Part shown: in pieces, positions 25,859 to 37,024 of the stretch
Position numbering within the stretch: the first letter of the stretch is position 1
Layout: each line of letters begins with the position of its first letter
Origin: a bacterium BMS3Bbin14
Lineage (GTDB): Bacteria; Desulfobacterota; Desulfobulbia; Desulfobulbales; Desulfobulbaceae
Direction: 5' to 3'
Assembly (NCBI GenBank): GCA_002897615.1
Contig: BDTX01000008.1
Span: 1-58,490 of the forward strand
DNA: 58,490 nt
Position numbers and translations under genes: made by a program
The notes under the pieces: generated by a model
Databases searched by the model: none
What the model was told of the DNA's origin: nothing
The model's input: the letters and a program-made list of their open reading frames with translations, nothing else

Positions 25859-27022
25859 CTACAGGCCGGCGGCCTCCCGCAACTCATCGGCCTTGTCCGT
25901 CCGTTCCCAGGTAAACTCGGCCCGTTCCCGGCCGAAATGGCCGTAGGCGGCCGTTTTCAGGTAAATGGGCCGCAGAAGATCAAGCTGTTGAATAATGGCC
26001 TTGGGCCGCAGGTCGAAGAACTCGTTAATCAGCCGGTTAATGTGCTGATCATCGATCTTGCCCGTGCCAAAGGTCTTGACATTGACCGACACCGGTCTGG
26101 AAATACCGATGGCATAGGCGATCTGCACCTCGACCTCGTCGGCAATGCCGGCGGCCACGAGATTCTTGGCAACATAGCGGCCCATGTAGGACGAAGAACG
26201 GTCCACCTTGGACGGGTCCTTGCCGGAAAAAGCGCCGCCGCCATGTGAACTCCGGCCGCCGTAACTGTCGACAATAATCTTGCGGCCGGTAATTCCGCAA
26301 TCGCCGACCGGCCCGCCGATGACAAAGCGGCCGGTGGGATTGATGAAATACTTGGTATTCCGGTCCAGCATATTCTCAGGCAGAATCGGCTTGATGATCT
26401 CTTCCATCACCCCCTCCTTGAGATCTTCATAATCCACTTCCGGGCTATGCTGGGTGGAAAGAACCACGGCCTCGATCCGTTTGGGCTGCCGGCCGTCGTA
26501 CTCGATGGTCACCTGGCTCTTGGCATCCGGACGCAGCCAGGTCAGACGCCCGGCCTTGCGCACCTCGGCCTGCCGCTTGACCAGCCGATGGGCATAGGCA
26601 AGGGGCATGGGCATCAAGACCTTGGTTTCGTCACAGGCATAGCCGAACATGAGTCCCTGGTCTCCGGCGCCCTGGTCCAGGTCGATGCCCGTTCCCACGT
26701 TCACCCCCTGGGCAATATCCGGTGACTGCTTATCAATGGTGGTCATGACCGCGCAGGACCGCCAGTCAAAGCCCATCTCCGAGGAATTATAGCCGATCCC
26801 CCTGATCGTCTGCCGCACGATTTCCGGCATGTCGACCCAGGCATCGGTGGTGATCTCGCCGGCAATCATGGCCAGGCCTGTGGTCACCAGGCTTTCGCAG
26901 GCAACCCGGGCATGGGGGTCCTGCGCCAGGATCGCATCAAGGATGGCATCGGAAATCTGGTCGGCCACCTTGTCGGGATGGCCCTCGGAAACTGATTCAG
27001 AGGTAAAGAGGTAATTGGACAT
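25859..27022 (-). CDS. metK: S-adenosylmethionine synthetase
   Basis: Makes SAM from methionine and ATP. About 387 residues. Visible motifs: [13 protein letters not shown] at the N-terminus, [12 protein letters not shown] and the P-loop-like [16 protein letters not shown]. The ATG at 27022 is preferred over one two codons upstream because the GGAG would overlap the earlier start. ahcY lies 73 bases downstream on the same strand; that gap holds a lone CCTGAATCCGG, one half of the MITE-A end. No SAM riboswitch fold was recognised in the leader. Confidence 0.96.
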   Translation of the reverse strand: MSNYLFTSESVSEGHPDKVADQISDAILDAILAQDPHARVACESLVTTGLAMIAGEITTDAWVDMPEIVRQTIRGIGYNSSEMGFDWRSCAVMTTIDKQSPDIAQGVNVGTGIDLDQGAGDQGLMFGYACDETKVLMPMPLAYAHRLVKRQAEVRKAGRLTWLRPDAKSQVTIEYDGRQPKRIEAVVLSTQHSPEVDYEDLKEGVMEEIIKPILPENMLDRNTKYFINPTGRFVIGGPVGDCGITGRKIIVDSYGGRSSHGGGAFSGKDPSKVDRSSSYMGRYVAKNLVAAGIADEVEVQIAYAIGISRPVSVNVKTFGTGKIDDQHINRLINEFFDLRPKAIIQQLDLLRPIYLKTAAYGHFGRERAEFTWERTDKADELREAAGL

Positions 27023-27058
27023 ATTCATCTCCAGGAAAGAGTATCTTTAATTTTCAGT

Positions 27059-27167
27059 GTAACTATTCAGCTGCGCTCCATCTTCGGGCGATCAGACCGC
27101 CTCACATAGACATACTATAGATTCGTTGGCCTGCTTACCCAAATATGGAGCACATCTGAACAGTTAC
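27059..27167. mobile_element. MITE-B copy 2
   Basis: A 109-bp element upstream of metK. Inverted ends: GTAACTATTCAG...GCTCCAT and ATGGAGC...CTGAACAGTTAC, about 23 bp with a few mismatches. A further CTGAATAGTTAC end lies at 27200-27211, suggesting a second nested or decayed copy. Confidence 0.75.
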
Positions 27168-27250
27168 AGGCCGAGGTTATGGTAGTTTTTCGCTTGTACC
27201 TGAATAGTTACCATTTTCAGACAGAAATCTGCGCTTTACAAAAACGGGTT

Positions 27251-27378
27251 CCTGGATCCGTTATCGGGCGCCCCGCAGGGCGGCGCGGTGCAGACCAGGA
27301 AATGCATTTATTTGACATATAATACAATAAATTCCATATATTGCATGGAGTATAATCTCAAGCCGTCACGGATTCAGG
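27251..27378 (+). mobile_element. MITE-A copy 10, left-half deletion
   Basis: A 128-bp derivative beginning CCTGGATCCGTTATCGGGCG, the CCGT-junction deletion form. The flanks GGGTT and GAGTT match at 4 of 5 bases. Its right inverted repeat supplies the TGA stop (27374-27376) of the methyltransferase/MTHFR gene on the minus strand. Confidence 0.9.
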
Positions 27379-29257
27379 GAGTTGCCCGGCCGCTGCCCTG
27401 CCAGCCGGCCTGACGAACCTGGCGGACAAATTCAAGGGCGATATCCCACTTGTTGAGCGGGCTGACGAAATAAAAACCGTCGACAATCGGGGCAATATCT
27501 TCCACCAGCTGCCGGGTATAGTCAAGGGCGGCCTTGCGCTGATCAGGCACCCCGGGGTACGAGGCCAGTTGCCGGCGAAATTCTGCCGGCACCGACATGC
27601 CCGGCACTTCGTTGTGCAGAAACTCGGCATTCCGGGCCGAGATGATCGGGAAGATACCGGGGAAAATCAACATATCAAGATGACTGGTCTTGTCCATCAT
27701 CCGTTCAACCGCCTCCCTGGAAAAAAGCGGCTGGGTCATGGCAAAACGAGCACCGAGTTCGAATTTTTTCTCCAAACGGCTGATCTGCAGCTGCGGATTA
27801 TCCGGCCGGAAGCTGAAGGCCGCGCCGACCGAAAAATTGGTCTTGTGTTTGATGGAACGGCCGGCCATATTCAGGCCGCCGTTAAGCTGCCGCAGCATGC
27901 GCAGGAGTCCGTAGGAACGGAGATCAAAGACACCGCTGACTTCCGGCTGATCCGTGGCGCTGGCGGAATCGCCGCTGACCGCGAGCACCGCCTCGATGCC
28001 GAGCAGGTGCGCCTCCATCATGCGCGCCTGCAGGGCCAGGGCGTTCAGGTCCCGGCCGCTCTGGTGAATAATCGTCTGGATGCCGGTCTCTTTGCGCATC
28101 AGCGAGGCCACTCCCAGGTTCCCCACCCGCAGGGTGGCCAGCGGATTATCGCCCAGCGAAATGGCATCCACTCCCGCCTCGGTCAAGGCCCGGGCCCCGG
28201 CCAGCACCGGCGCCACATCAAGATGGGTCGGCGGGTCGAGTTCAACAATGATCGGCAGACGATTTGTCTGGAGACCGGCCAGGAACCCTCCTGTCCGTAC
28301 CGCCACCGCCGTTTCCGGGGTCTTGTCCGGCGCCACGACGAGACGGCCGCCCGGAATCCGCACCGGCCTGATTTTCAGGGTCGAGCGAAACTCATGGATG
28401 TGCTCGGGACCGGTGCCGCAACAACCGCCCAGGAGATGCACGCCGTAGCGGATCATTTCGCCGGACCGCATGGCCATGTAGGCCGGCTGCGCCGGATAGA
28501 TCATCCGGTGTCCCACCATTTCCGGCATACCGGCATTGGGGAAGGCGGAAAGAATAACCCCTTCCTTGGCCAGGGGCGCCAGGCGCCGAACCGCCGTGGC
28601 CATGGCGTCGATGCCGCGGCCGCAGTTGGTGCCGACAACGTCCGCCCCGGCCGCCGCCATCGCCCGGCCGCAGGTCAGGGCGTCTTCACCGCGGACGGTC
28701 ATGCCCCGGGCCGGAAAAACCATCTGCGCCACCAGCGGCAGATGCGGCGCCACCGCGCGGGCCGCTGCGATGGCCGGCAGGATCTCGTCAAGGCAGGGAA
28801 AGGTCTCAAGCATGATGAGATCCACCCCGCCCTCGACCAGGGCTGCTATCTGCTCGTTAAAGGCCTGCCGGATATCCTCTTCCCGGACCTCGTCTTCATC
28901 GAGCGGAAAGGTCAGGCCCGTCGGCCCGACAGAGCCGGCCACATAGACCTGGTGGCCCGCGGCCTTGACGGCAATCCCGGCCCCGGCCCGGTTGATCTCG
29001 CCCACCCGGTGCTGGGCGCCGACTTCCCGCAGACGAAAATGGTTGGCCCCGAAGGTATTGGTCTCAATGAGCTGACTGCCGGCCCGGATGTATTCCTCGT
29101 GAGCGCTGAAAACAAAATCGGCCGCCTGCAGGTTCAGCAGGTCAAGGTTGCGGCCGCGCTCGATCCCCTTCTCATAGAGATAGGAGCCAAGCGCCCCGTC
29201 TCCCAGCACCACGTGGTCCTTGAGATATTCGACAAAATCGGGCTTCATGATCGACAC
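27374..29257 (-). CDS. Homocysteine S-methyltransferase / methylenetetrahydrofolate reductase fusion
   Basis: 627 residues. The N-terminal half (about 1-310) is a zinc-dependent homocysteine methyltransferase: LGDGALGSYLYEKG, ETNTFGANHFRL, and the zinc site GGCCGTGPEHI. The C-terminal half (about 335-620) is an MTHFR TIM barrel (PIIVELDPPTHLD, SVGAAFSFRP, FAMTQPLFS). The fusion resembles B. subtilis YitJ. It would reduce methylene-THF and pass methyl groups to homocysteine, closing the cycle with metK and ahcY. The first start is GTG at 29257; ATG at 29248 is an alternative, with no clear ribosome site for either. Its stop codon comes from MITE-A copy 10. Confidence 0.9.
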   Translation of the reverse strand: MSIMKPDFVEYLKDHVVLGDGALGSYLYEKGIERGRNLDLLNLQAADFVFSAHEEYIRAGSQLIETNTFGANHFRLREVGAQHRVGEINRAGAGIAVKAAGHQVYVAGSVGPTGLTFPLDEDEVREEDIRQAFNEQIAALVEGGVDLIMLETFPCLDEILPAIAAARAVAPHLPLVAQMVFPARGMTVRGEDALTCGRAMAAAGADVVGTNCGRGIDAMATAVRRLAPLAKEGVILSAFPNAGMPEMVGHRMIYPAQPAYMAMRSGEMIRYGVHLLGGCCGTGPEHIHEFRSTLKIRPVRIPGGRLVVAPDKTPETAVAVRTGGFLAGLQTNRLPIIVELDPPTHLDVAPVLAGARALTEAGVDAISLGDNPLATLRVGNLGVASLMRKETGIQTIIHQSGRDLNALALQARMMEAHLLGIEAVLAVSGDSASATDQPEVSGVFDLRSYGLLRMLRQLNGGLNMAGRSIKHKTNFSVGAAFSFRPDNPQLQISRLEKKFELGARFAMTQPLFSREAVERMMDKTSHLDMLIFPGIFPIISARNAEFLHNEVPGMSVPAEFRRQLASYPGVPDQRKAALDYTRQLVEDIAPIVDGFYFVSPLNKWDIALEFVRQVRQAGWQGSGRATP

Positions 29258-29395
29258 GTCGGGTCAGGAGGCGAAGCGATGGTGCGACTCCGCCGAACGG
29301 GAGCCGGAAGACCAGGGCCGGCAGACTCCGGCGGTCCGGGCAAGGCCGGACTCCGAAGTCTTACCGGCGCCGGGGTATCGGTTGCCGGCCAGGTT

Positions 29396-30913
<1,518 letters not shown>

Positions 30914-31009
30914 TCATAAAAAAAAGGTAAGGTTATATAATTACAAAATCATCCGCACAAATTCAACCAAAATAGCGCAATATCGGCCAAGTTATTTCCT
31001 TACAGACCC

Positions 31010-33748
31010 TTATTGCCGTACTTTTCTTCTCCGGAGGGCTCCCGCCCGCAGCCATTTTTCAAACTCGACAATCGCAAAGGTGATGATCCCGGCGGCCGCG
31101 ATCCGGAACCAGGCCTCAAGGTCGATGGGCGCACTCTGGAACAGGGTGTTCATCACCGGCAGATAAGTGTAACCGATCTGGATAAGCAGCATGACCGCCA
31201 CCCCGCCGAACAGCCACGCGTTTGAAAAAAAGCCCAGCTGGAAAACCGATTTTGTCAGGGAACGGCAGTTGAACAGGTAGAACAGCTCCATGACCACAAA
31301 GGCATTGACCGCCACGGTGCGCGCCTCGGCGAGATCCGCCCCTTTGGCCAGCTCCCATTGAAAAAGGGCGAAGGCCCCGATCAGCAGCAAGCCGCCCACC
31401 AGCAGAATGCGGTCGATGAGGGTTCGCGTGAGAATCGGGGTCTGCGGGTCCCGGGGCGGCCTGGTCATGATCCCCGGCTCCTTGGGCTCAAAGGCCAGCA
31501 TCAGGCCCAGGAAACCCGCGGTAGTCATATTGATCCAGAGAATCTGCAGGGGCAGAATGGGCAGGGTAACGCCGAACAAAATGGCGGCAATGATGACCAG
31601 CCCCTCACCCAGGTTGGTGGGCAGGGTCCAGACAATGAACTTTGTCAGGTTGTCGAAGACGCCGCGCCCCTCTTCAACCGCGGCCTCAATGGAGCTGAAA
31701 TTGTCGTCGATAAGCACCATGTCGGCGGCATCCTTGGCCACCTCGGTGCCGGTTATCCCCATGGCCACGCCGATATTCGCCTGTTTCAAGGCCGGGGCAT
31801 CATTGACGCCGTCGCCGGTCATGGCCACCACGTGACCTCGGGCCTGCAGGGCCTCCACCAGGCGCAGTTTCTGGTCCGGCGCCACCCGGGCGAACACCGT
31901 TGTTTCCTCGACCTGTTCGATTAATTCCCGGTCGGCAAGAGCGACAAGGTCACTGCCGGTGAGAACCCGCTGCTGCCTGCCGCCATTCTCCGTGGTCATC
32001 CCGTGCAGGCCGACCTGGTCGGCGATGGCGGCGGCGGTGACCGCGTGGTCCCCGGTGATCATCTTGACCTGGATTCCAGCCGCCCGGCAGACCCGTACCG
32101 CCTGCACCGCCGAGGCCCGCGGCGGATCGATCATGGCCATGAAGCCGATAAAGACCAGGTCCGACCGCACATCATCATGGGTGATATGATCAACGATAAC
32201 CGGCAGTTTCCTGCCGGCAAACGCCAGCACCCTTAGGCCTCTCCGGGCCATGTGCTCAACCTGCCGATTGATCTCCGCCGCATCCAGGCCGGAGGGGGCG
32301 CCGGCCGCATCCAGTCGGGAGCCGCACCGGGCCAGAACGGCCTCTGTCGACCCCTTGACATAAACGAGCCGTTCAGTGGGGTCTTCGCCGGCATGCAGGG
32401 TGGCCATGTACTGATGTTCCGACTCAAAGGGCAACGTGTCGAGCCGGGGAAAACGGTTTCTATCTTCGTCGAGGTTACCCCCTCCCTTGATGGCGGCCAC
32501 CAGCAGTGCCCCTTCAGTGGGGTCGCCCTGCACCTGCCATTCACCGTCTTTGTTTGACAACATACTGTCATTGCAGAGGACTCCGGCCCGGAGGCATTCA
32601 AGCAGGACCGGGGAAGCGCCGGGATCAAGCCGGTTGTCTGCCGGCAGAATTTTTCCGGCAAAAGGATCATAACCGGCGCCGGTCACGTCATACACGACTC
32701 CTCCGGCCATGATTTTCTGGACCGTCATCTGGTTTTCCGTAAGCGTGCCGGTCTTGTCCGAACAGATCACCGTGGTCGAGCCCAGGGTCTCCACTGCCGG
32801 CAGTTTACGGATAAGCGCCCGCCGTTTTGCCATCCGCGAGACCCCGATGGCGAGCGTTATGGTGACGGCGGCGGGCAGACCTTCCGGAATGGCCCCAACT
32901 GCCAGGGCCACCGCCGCCAGGAACATGTCGAAAAGGGATTGCCCCCTCAGGACCCCGATCACAATGGTCAACGCGGCCATGGCCAGAATGGCATACAGCA
33001 GAATGTGACTGAAATGGGCAATCTTGCGGGTAAGCGGAGTCGCCAGTTCATCGACGGAAGCGATAAGTTCCGAGATGCGGCCCACCTCGGTATGATTGCC
33101 GATTGCCGTGACAATACCTTTCCCCTGACCGTAGGTCACCAGGGTTGACGCGTAGACCATATTCCGCCGGTCCGCCAGCAGCGCGTCATGGCTGAGATCA
33201 TCCGCGATCTTCTCCACCGGCAGGGACTCGCCGGTAAGGGCGGATTCATCGACCCGCAGATTCCTGACCGCCAGCAGCCGCATGTCCGCCGGCACCTTGT
33301 CGCCGCTGGACAGCAGCACAATATCGCCCGGCACCAGTTCCGTCGCTGAAATGCGCTTTTTTTCACCTTGGCGCAGCACCGTGGCCTCGCTGGTCATGGT
33401 CCGGGCCAGGGAGGCCAAGGCGTTGACGGCCTTGGCTTCCTGGATATAACCAATAATTGCATTAACCAGCACCACCCCGAAAATAACCCCGGAGTCCACC
33501 CATTCATGAAGAACGGCGGTAATTATTCCCGAGACGATCAGGATATATATAAGCGGCTGGTGAAACTGGAGGAGGAAACGTTGCCAGGGCCTTTTCCCCT
33601 TTTTGGCAGTGATGATATTGGGGCCGAAAGTCTCCTGGAGATGCTTGACCCTGAACAGATCGAGTCCTTTTTCCGCATCACCCTCCAGGAGCTCAACGAC
33701 TTCCTTTGCCGGCAGATGGTGCCAAAGTTTACCGATTAACGTATTCAT
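31010..33748 (-). CDS. P-type cation-transporting ATPase (type II, Ca2+-like)
   Basis: 912 residues. The N-terminal cation ATPase domain precedes membrane helices 1-2. The actuator TGES motif (SALTGESLPVEK), phosphorylation motif CSDKTGTLTEN and hinge TGDGVNDAPALKQANIGVAMG are intact. Ten predicted membrane segments and the PEGLPAAVTITLA helix 4 with EGLP suggest calcium or related cation export. Whether the cation is Ca, Mn or Na/K is not decidable here. GGAG lies before the ATG. ilvC follows 138 bases downstream on the same strand. Confidence 0.9.
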   Translation of the reverse strand: MNTLIGKLWHHLPAKEVVELLEGDAEKGLDLFRVKHLQETFGPNIITAKKGKRPWQRFLLQFHQPLIYILIVSGIITAVLHEWVDSGVIFGVVLVNAIIGYIQEAKAVNALASLARTMTSEATVLRQGEKKRISATELVPGDIVLLSSGDKVPADMRLLAVRNLRVDESALTGESLPVEKIADDLSHDALLADRRNMVYASTLVTYGQGKGIVTAIGNHTEVGRISELIASVDELATPLTRKIAHFSHILLYAILAMAALTIVIGVLRGQSLFDMFLAAVALAVGAIPEGLPAAVTITLAIGVSRMAKRRALIRKLPAVETLGSTTVICSDKTGTLTENQMTVQKIMAGGVVYDVTGAGYDPFAGKILPADNRLDPGASPVLLECLRAGVLCNDSMLSNKDGEWQVQGDPTEGALLVAAIKGGGNLDEDRNRFPRLDTLPFESEHQYMATLHAGEDPTERLVYVKGSTEAVLARCGSRLDAAGAPSGLDAAEINRQVEHMARRGLRVLAFAGRKLPVIVDHITHDDVRSDLVFIGFMAMIDPPRASAVQAVRVCRAAGIQVKMITGDHAVTAAAIADQVGLHGMTTENGGRQQRVLTGSDLVALADRELIEQVEETTVFARVAPDQKLRLVEALQARGHVVAMTGDGVNDAPALKQANIGVAMGITGTEVAKDAADMVLIDDNFSSIEAAVEEGRGVFDNLTKFIVWTLPTNLGEGLVIIAAILFGVTLPILPLQILWINMTTAGFLGLMLAFEPKEPGIMTRPPRDPQTPILTRTLIDRILLVGGLLLIGAFALFQWELAKGADLAEARTVAVNAFVVMELFYLFNCRSLTKSVFQLGFFSNAWLFGGVAVMLLIQIGYTYLPVMNTLFQSAPIDLEAWFRIAAAGIITFAIVEFEKWLRAGALRRRKVRQ

Positions 33749-34092
33749 ATAAACTTACTCCGGTTTTTAAAGAGTGGGGAGGGGTTCCTGGAGAGTAGAG
33801 AGGGGGCGCTGAAGTACTCATCCGGGAATGAGGATTTTTTGTTCGGGATCAAGGCCTGCGAAAAAAATAACCGCAGGCCGGATATTCCCAGGATTATTTT
33901 TTTGAGCATAACGCCGAGACCGGGCAGGTAAGCAAGCCTGCGGGACTCTGAAAAGATCGTTTCCCGATGAGCATAAATCTATCCTCTCAATAAGTGCGTA
34001 TGCGACAGATTCCGGCCAGCGAATCGGAGCATAGCGACACTGTTGGTTGTTCATTACCTTTTACTCTTTATTTATGTCAAGTTTGCTTTTTT
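33749..34092. other. Intergenic with a repeat-D copy, no gene seen
   Basis: Upstream region of the P-type ATPase. It holds the repeat-D copy described separately, including a GGCCTGCG/CGCAGGCC hairpin (33853-33879). A 78-codon frame on the minus strand crosses the repeat and has no ribosome site; I do not call it a gene. Confidence 0.5.
33820..33926 (+). repeat. Repeat-D copy 1
   Basis: About 107 bases that match, inverted, the sequence at 44905-45016. Shared landmarks are GAGGATTTTTTGTTCG, ATCAAGGC, CGAAAAAAATAA, CGCAGGC, TTATTTTTTTGAGCATAA and GAGACCGGGCA or close variants. The central hairpin is GGCCTGCG/CGCAGGCC. Confidence 0.7.
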
Positions 34093-34312
34093 TCTTGTAT
34101 CCGTGACGGCTCGCAGTGAAATTTCTGGCAATATGTGGAATTTATTGCATTATTGCCGAATAAACGCATTTTATGTCCTTCACCGCGCCGCCCTGCGGGG
34201 CGGCCGATAACGGCGCCTCTGCCGTGTTGGCAACTCCTTGATATCACATCAGGATAATTAACATCGTTGCCGCCTTGCATCCGCACAGTTCTCGAACTCT
34301 CACGGATTCAGG
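34093..34312 (-). mobile_element. MITE-A copy 11, inverted
   Basis: A 220-bp, medium-form copy in minus orientation. Its outer end on the left is eroded (CTTGTATCCGTGACGG). The core GCGCCGCCCTGCGGGGCGGCC is intact. No clear duplication is visible. Confidence 0.88.
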
Positions 34313-34599
34313 TTCGTTCCATAGATTTTTTTTTATTACCCTCCTCTCTTCGAGCCCCTTTTGTCAATCCCTTCGGCAGGAGTAAATCTTCCCTAATCGT
34401 TTTTTAACACAAACGTAAACTCCTACTCATAAACTCTATTTACATATCACTGAGAATACGAAAGATAAGTGAGTAACGCTGTGAGTCGTTCTGCTCGTGT
34501 TCGGCAAATATACCGCTTTGAAGAAGCAGGACCCGGCAAAAAGGAGCCGGGATTTTCTGCAAATTAATAATGGAGTTAAGGAAAAAAGGAGAAAGCGTT

Positions 34600-35838
34600 A
34601 TGAAAAAGATTATTTCCACAGTGGCGGCCCTGGGGCTATGCTGTGCAGTGCCGGCCATTGCCGCCGCAGGGGATGCTTCGCTGCTGCAGGTCCTGCAGAA
34701 CAAGGGCGTGCTGACCCCGTCCGAGGTCTCCCGGATTGAGGCGCAGGGACAGAAAAAGCCTGCCGCCCTCAAGGGCCTTAAAATCGAGTTGCAGAGTTTT
34801 ATTGACTATTCAGCCGGAGAAAAGGCCGAACCGGGCGACACCTCAAGCAGTTACAACGACTTCGCCGTGACCCGCGGCTACCTGACCATTAAAAAGAAAA
34901 TCACCCCCTGGTTGAGCGGCCGGATCACCACGGACATTCATCGTGACTCCACCGGGGATTACAAGGTGCGGCTGAAGTATCTCTATGCCGAGTTTCAACC
35001 CAATGACCTGGGAATGTTAACCTCCATGAAAATGGAAGTCGGGCAGGGACACAACCCCTGGCTTGATTTCGAAGAGCATATCAATCCCTACCGGGCGCAG
35101 GGTCCCATGGCCGTTGAGCGGGCTCATATCTTCAATTCCGCAGATGTCGGCATCAGCCTGCGGGGCAACATCGGCGGCAAGCTCGCCGATGCCAAGGCCC
35201 TGACCGGTAACAGCCATTACAGCGGCCTCTACGGCAGTTGGCATGTCGGCGTATATAACGGCGGCGGTTATCATAGCGACGAGGTGAACGGCAACAAGGC
35301 GATAGAAGGCCGGCTGACAATACGGCCCCTGCCTCAAACGCTGCCCGGCCTGCAGTTCAGCTATCTCGGCATGAACGGCGACGGCAACAAGGACAACTCT
35401 CCTTTGGCCAACCCGGACTTTTCCATCAACCTGGGGATGATGAGTTATGAGAATCCCCTGTTTATCTTTACGGCGCAGTATTTTCAAACTACCGGCAATG
35501 CCGGCGGTTCATGGACGGTCAACAACCAGTCTCTCGACACCGAGGGATATTCATTCTTCGGCCGGGTTCGGTTGCCGTTTGTCAGTGAGAAACTCTCGGT
35601 CTTCGGCCGTTATGATCATTTCGATCAGGATTCCGACAATGTCATTGCCGACAATACCGCCTATGATCTCTATATCGGCGGCCTGTCCTATGACGTTGCC
35701 AAAGGCAACCAGATACTGGTCGATTACGAGAACACGAACTTTGACGTTAACGCCGGCCAGAAGGGCAAGGTGCCGTCATTGGGCAACAACCTGGGCGACG
35801 AGCATAAAATCCAGGTTGTCTACCAGCTGGCATTCTGA
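34600..35838 (+). CDS. Outer-membrane porin
   Basis: 412 residues. A signal peptide (residues 1 to about 23, ending AIAAAG) precedes a short helical segment LLQVLQNKGVLTPSEVSRIE and then amphipathic beta strands throughout. The C-terminus VVYQLAF ends in phenylalanine, as expected for BAM-dependent beta barrels. It resembles phosphate-selective porin O/P-type proteins, but the substrate is not determined. The ATG at 34600 follows AAGGAGAAAG; an in-frame ATG at 34570 would displace the signal peptide. A terminator follows. Confidence 0.88.
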   Translation: MKKIISTVAALGLCCAVPAIAAAGDASLLQVLQNKGVLTPSEVSRIEAQGQKKPAALKGLKIELQSFIDYSAGEKAEPGDTSSSYNDFAVTRGYLTIKKKITPWLSGRITTDIHRDSTGDYKVRLKYLYAEFQPNDLGMLTSMKMEVGQGHNPWLDFEEHINPYRAQGPMAVERAHIFNSADVGISLRGNIGGKLADAKALTGNSHYSGLYGSWHVGVYNGGGYHSDEVNGNKAIEGRLTIRPLPQTLPGLQFSYLGMNGDGNKDNSPLANPDFSINLGMMSYENPLFIFTAQYFQTTGNAGGSWTVNNQSLDTEGYSFFGRVRLPFVSEKLSVFGRYDHFDQDSDNVIADNTAYDLYIGGLSYDVAKGNQILVDYENTNFDVNAGQKGKVPSLGNNLGDEHKIQVVYQLAF

Positions 35839-35877
35839 TTCAGTAGTACGTAGTCTGTAGTGTGAAATAAGGACAGA

Positions 35878-35914
35878 AGCCTCTCCGGCCAAGCGGCCTG
35901 GAGAGGCTTTTTTT
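35878..35914 (+). terminator. Rho-independent terminator after porin
   Basis: AGCCTCTCC pairs with GGAGAGGCT and, inside, GGCC with GGCC across a 4-base loop; TTTTTTTG follows. It ends the porin transcript 40 bases past its stop codon. Confidence 0.92.
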
Positions 35915-35922
35915 GTCTTTCC

Positions 35923-36043
35923 CCTGAATCCGTTATCGGGCGTCCCGCAGGGCGGCGCGGTAAAGACCAGCAAATACGTTTATTTGACAGGAATGAAATA
36001 AATTCCACATATTGCATGGATCATTACCTCAAGCCGTCACGGA
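35923..36043 (+). mobile_element. MITE-A copy 12, left-half deletion, right end truncated
   Basis: About 121 bp, beginning CCTGAATCCGTTATCGGGCG, the CCGT-junction form. The right end stops at GTCACGGA and then continues into unrelated sequence, so the terminal repeat is lost. Confidence 0.85.
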
Positions 36044-36150
36044 AAAGGGCATTGTCCCATCACGCCTATCGCCGCAACCTGAACCATTGCCTGGGCAAGG
36101 ATGCAATCCCCCATAGCGGTCATCCCGGGCAATCAAGAGCCTCATCCGAC

Positions 36151-36756
36151 CTACCTGCGGCGCCGATTCCAGAACAGATATGCCAAGACGAAAAGTATCG
36201 CCAGCCCCGCGCCCAGGTCCCAGCGGGGATCACCAACTCTTAACAGGCGATAAAGAGTGACGACATGGGTGCCGGCTTCATAGGCCAGTCCTCCCCATAC
36301 CCCGACCCACACGCAAACCCCAAGCAGATTGGTCAGGGCAAATCGCGGCCACGACATTGCCCCGATTCCCGCGGCGTAGCCGTTGACCTGACGTAATCCG
36401 TCGATGAAGGGGGCCGCCAGCACCAACAAAACGCCCCAGCGCAGAAAGAGTCGACGCAGCTTTTCGACATGCGCCTGATTCACGAACGGCAAGCGGCGCA
36501 AGATCGCCTGTCCACCGATTGAACCTAACCAATAGCCCGAATTGAACCCCAGGATTGCGGCGCCCAAGGCGGTGCCCAGCACCAGCGGTAAGGACATCTC
36601 GCCCCGCCCCGCGGCCAATGCGCCCGCCACCAGCATCGTCACACCAGGTGCCGGGATCCCCACGCCTTCCAGGAATATTGCCGCAAAAATAGCAAAATAA
36701 CCATAGTACTCAAGATATGGCGTCGCCTCGTGAATCGCCTGCGTAAAAAAGCTCAT
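36151..36756 (-). CDS. DedA-family membrane protein
   Basis: 201 residues with several hydrophobic helices. The DedA/SNARE-associated signature is visible: FLEGVGIPAPGVTMLVAGA near residue 29 and the glycine-rich stretch ILGFNSGYWLGSIGG. A later conserved basic segment (VLLVLAAPFIDGLRQVNGYAAG) is also typical. DedA proteins act in lipid carrier translocation (undecaprenyl phosphate or phosphatidylethanolamine flipping) and envelope homeostasis. Which one applies here is not determinable. Confidence 0.85.
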   Translation of the reverse strand: MSFFTQAIHEATPYLEYYGYFAIFAAIFLEGVGIPAPGVTMLVAGALAAGRGEMSLPLVLGTALGAAILGFNSGYWLGSIGGQAILRRLPFVNQAHVEKLRRLFLRWGVLLVLAAPFIDGLRQVNGYAAGIGAMSWPRFALTNLLGVCVWVGVWGGLAYEAGTHVVTLYRLLRVGDPRWDLGAGLAILFVLAYLFWNRRRR

Positions 36757-37024
36757 CCCGTAAAAGAACGTTTTATTGGTTGAAAATTCAATTGATCAAG
36801 CCCTGGTAAACCCGAGATAAAAAGTAGCAAAAGTAGCAATGGGGCCGGTAAAATCCGCCGTCCACCTCGTTGGCCACTATGACGCCGTAATTGATGGCGT
36901 TGTGGTTGATGTTCGGTCGCCAAACAAATACATAAAAAAAGGTCTGTTTTTAGCAGGATAAAGCTATTGACAGTAAAACCGTCGGCACGAAACGACAACT
37001 AAAATATCAGAGTATTGCCAACTT
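36757..37024. other. Intergenic containing a flavoprotein gene relic
   Basis: No intact gene. It contains the 40-base relic described separately (36860-36899). The rest shows nothing recognisable. Confidence 0.5.
36860..36899 (-). pseudogene. Relic of a CrtI-like flavoprotein 3' end
   Basis: Forty bases match 41705-41744 with three differences. Read on the minus strand they encode [13 protein letters not shown], the C-terminal FAD-contact segment of the CrtI-like proteins of the downstream cluster ([13 protein letters not shown] in the intact gene). The surrounding sequence is not coding. It looks like a decayed third paralogue or a duplicated end. Confidence 0.6.

Noticed and set aside
27023..27250. 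SAM- or SAH-responsive riboswitch upstream of metK
   Set aside because: The leader is mainly a MITE-B copy; no conserved SAM or SAH core was recognised.
33818..34054. 78-codon minus-strand frame
   Set aside because: It runs across a repeat-D copy, has no ribosome site and no protein-like pattern.
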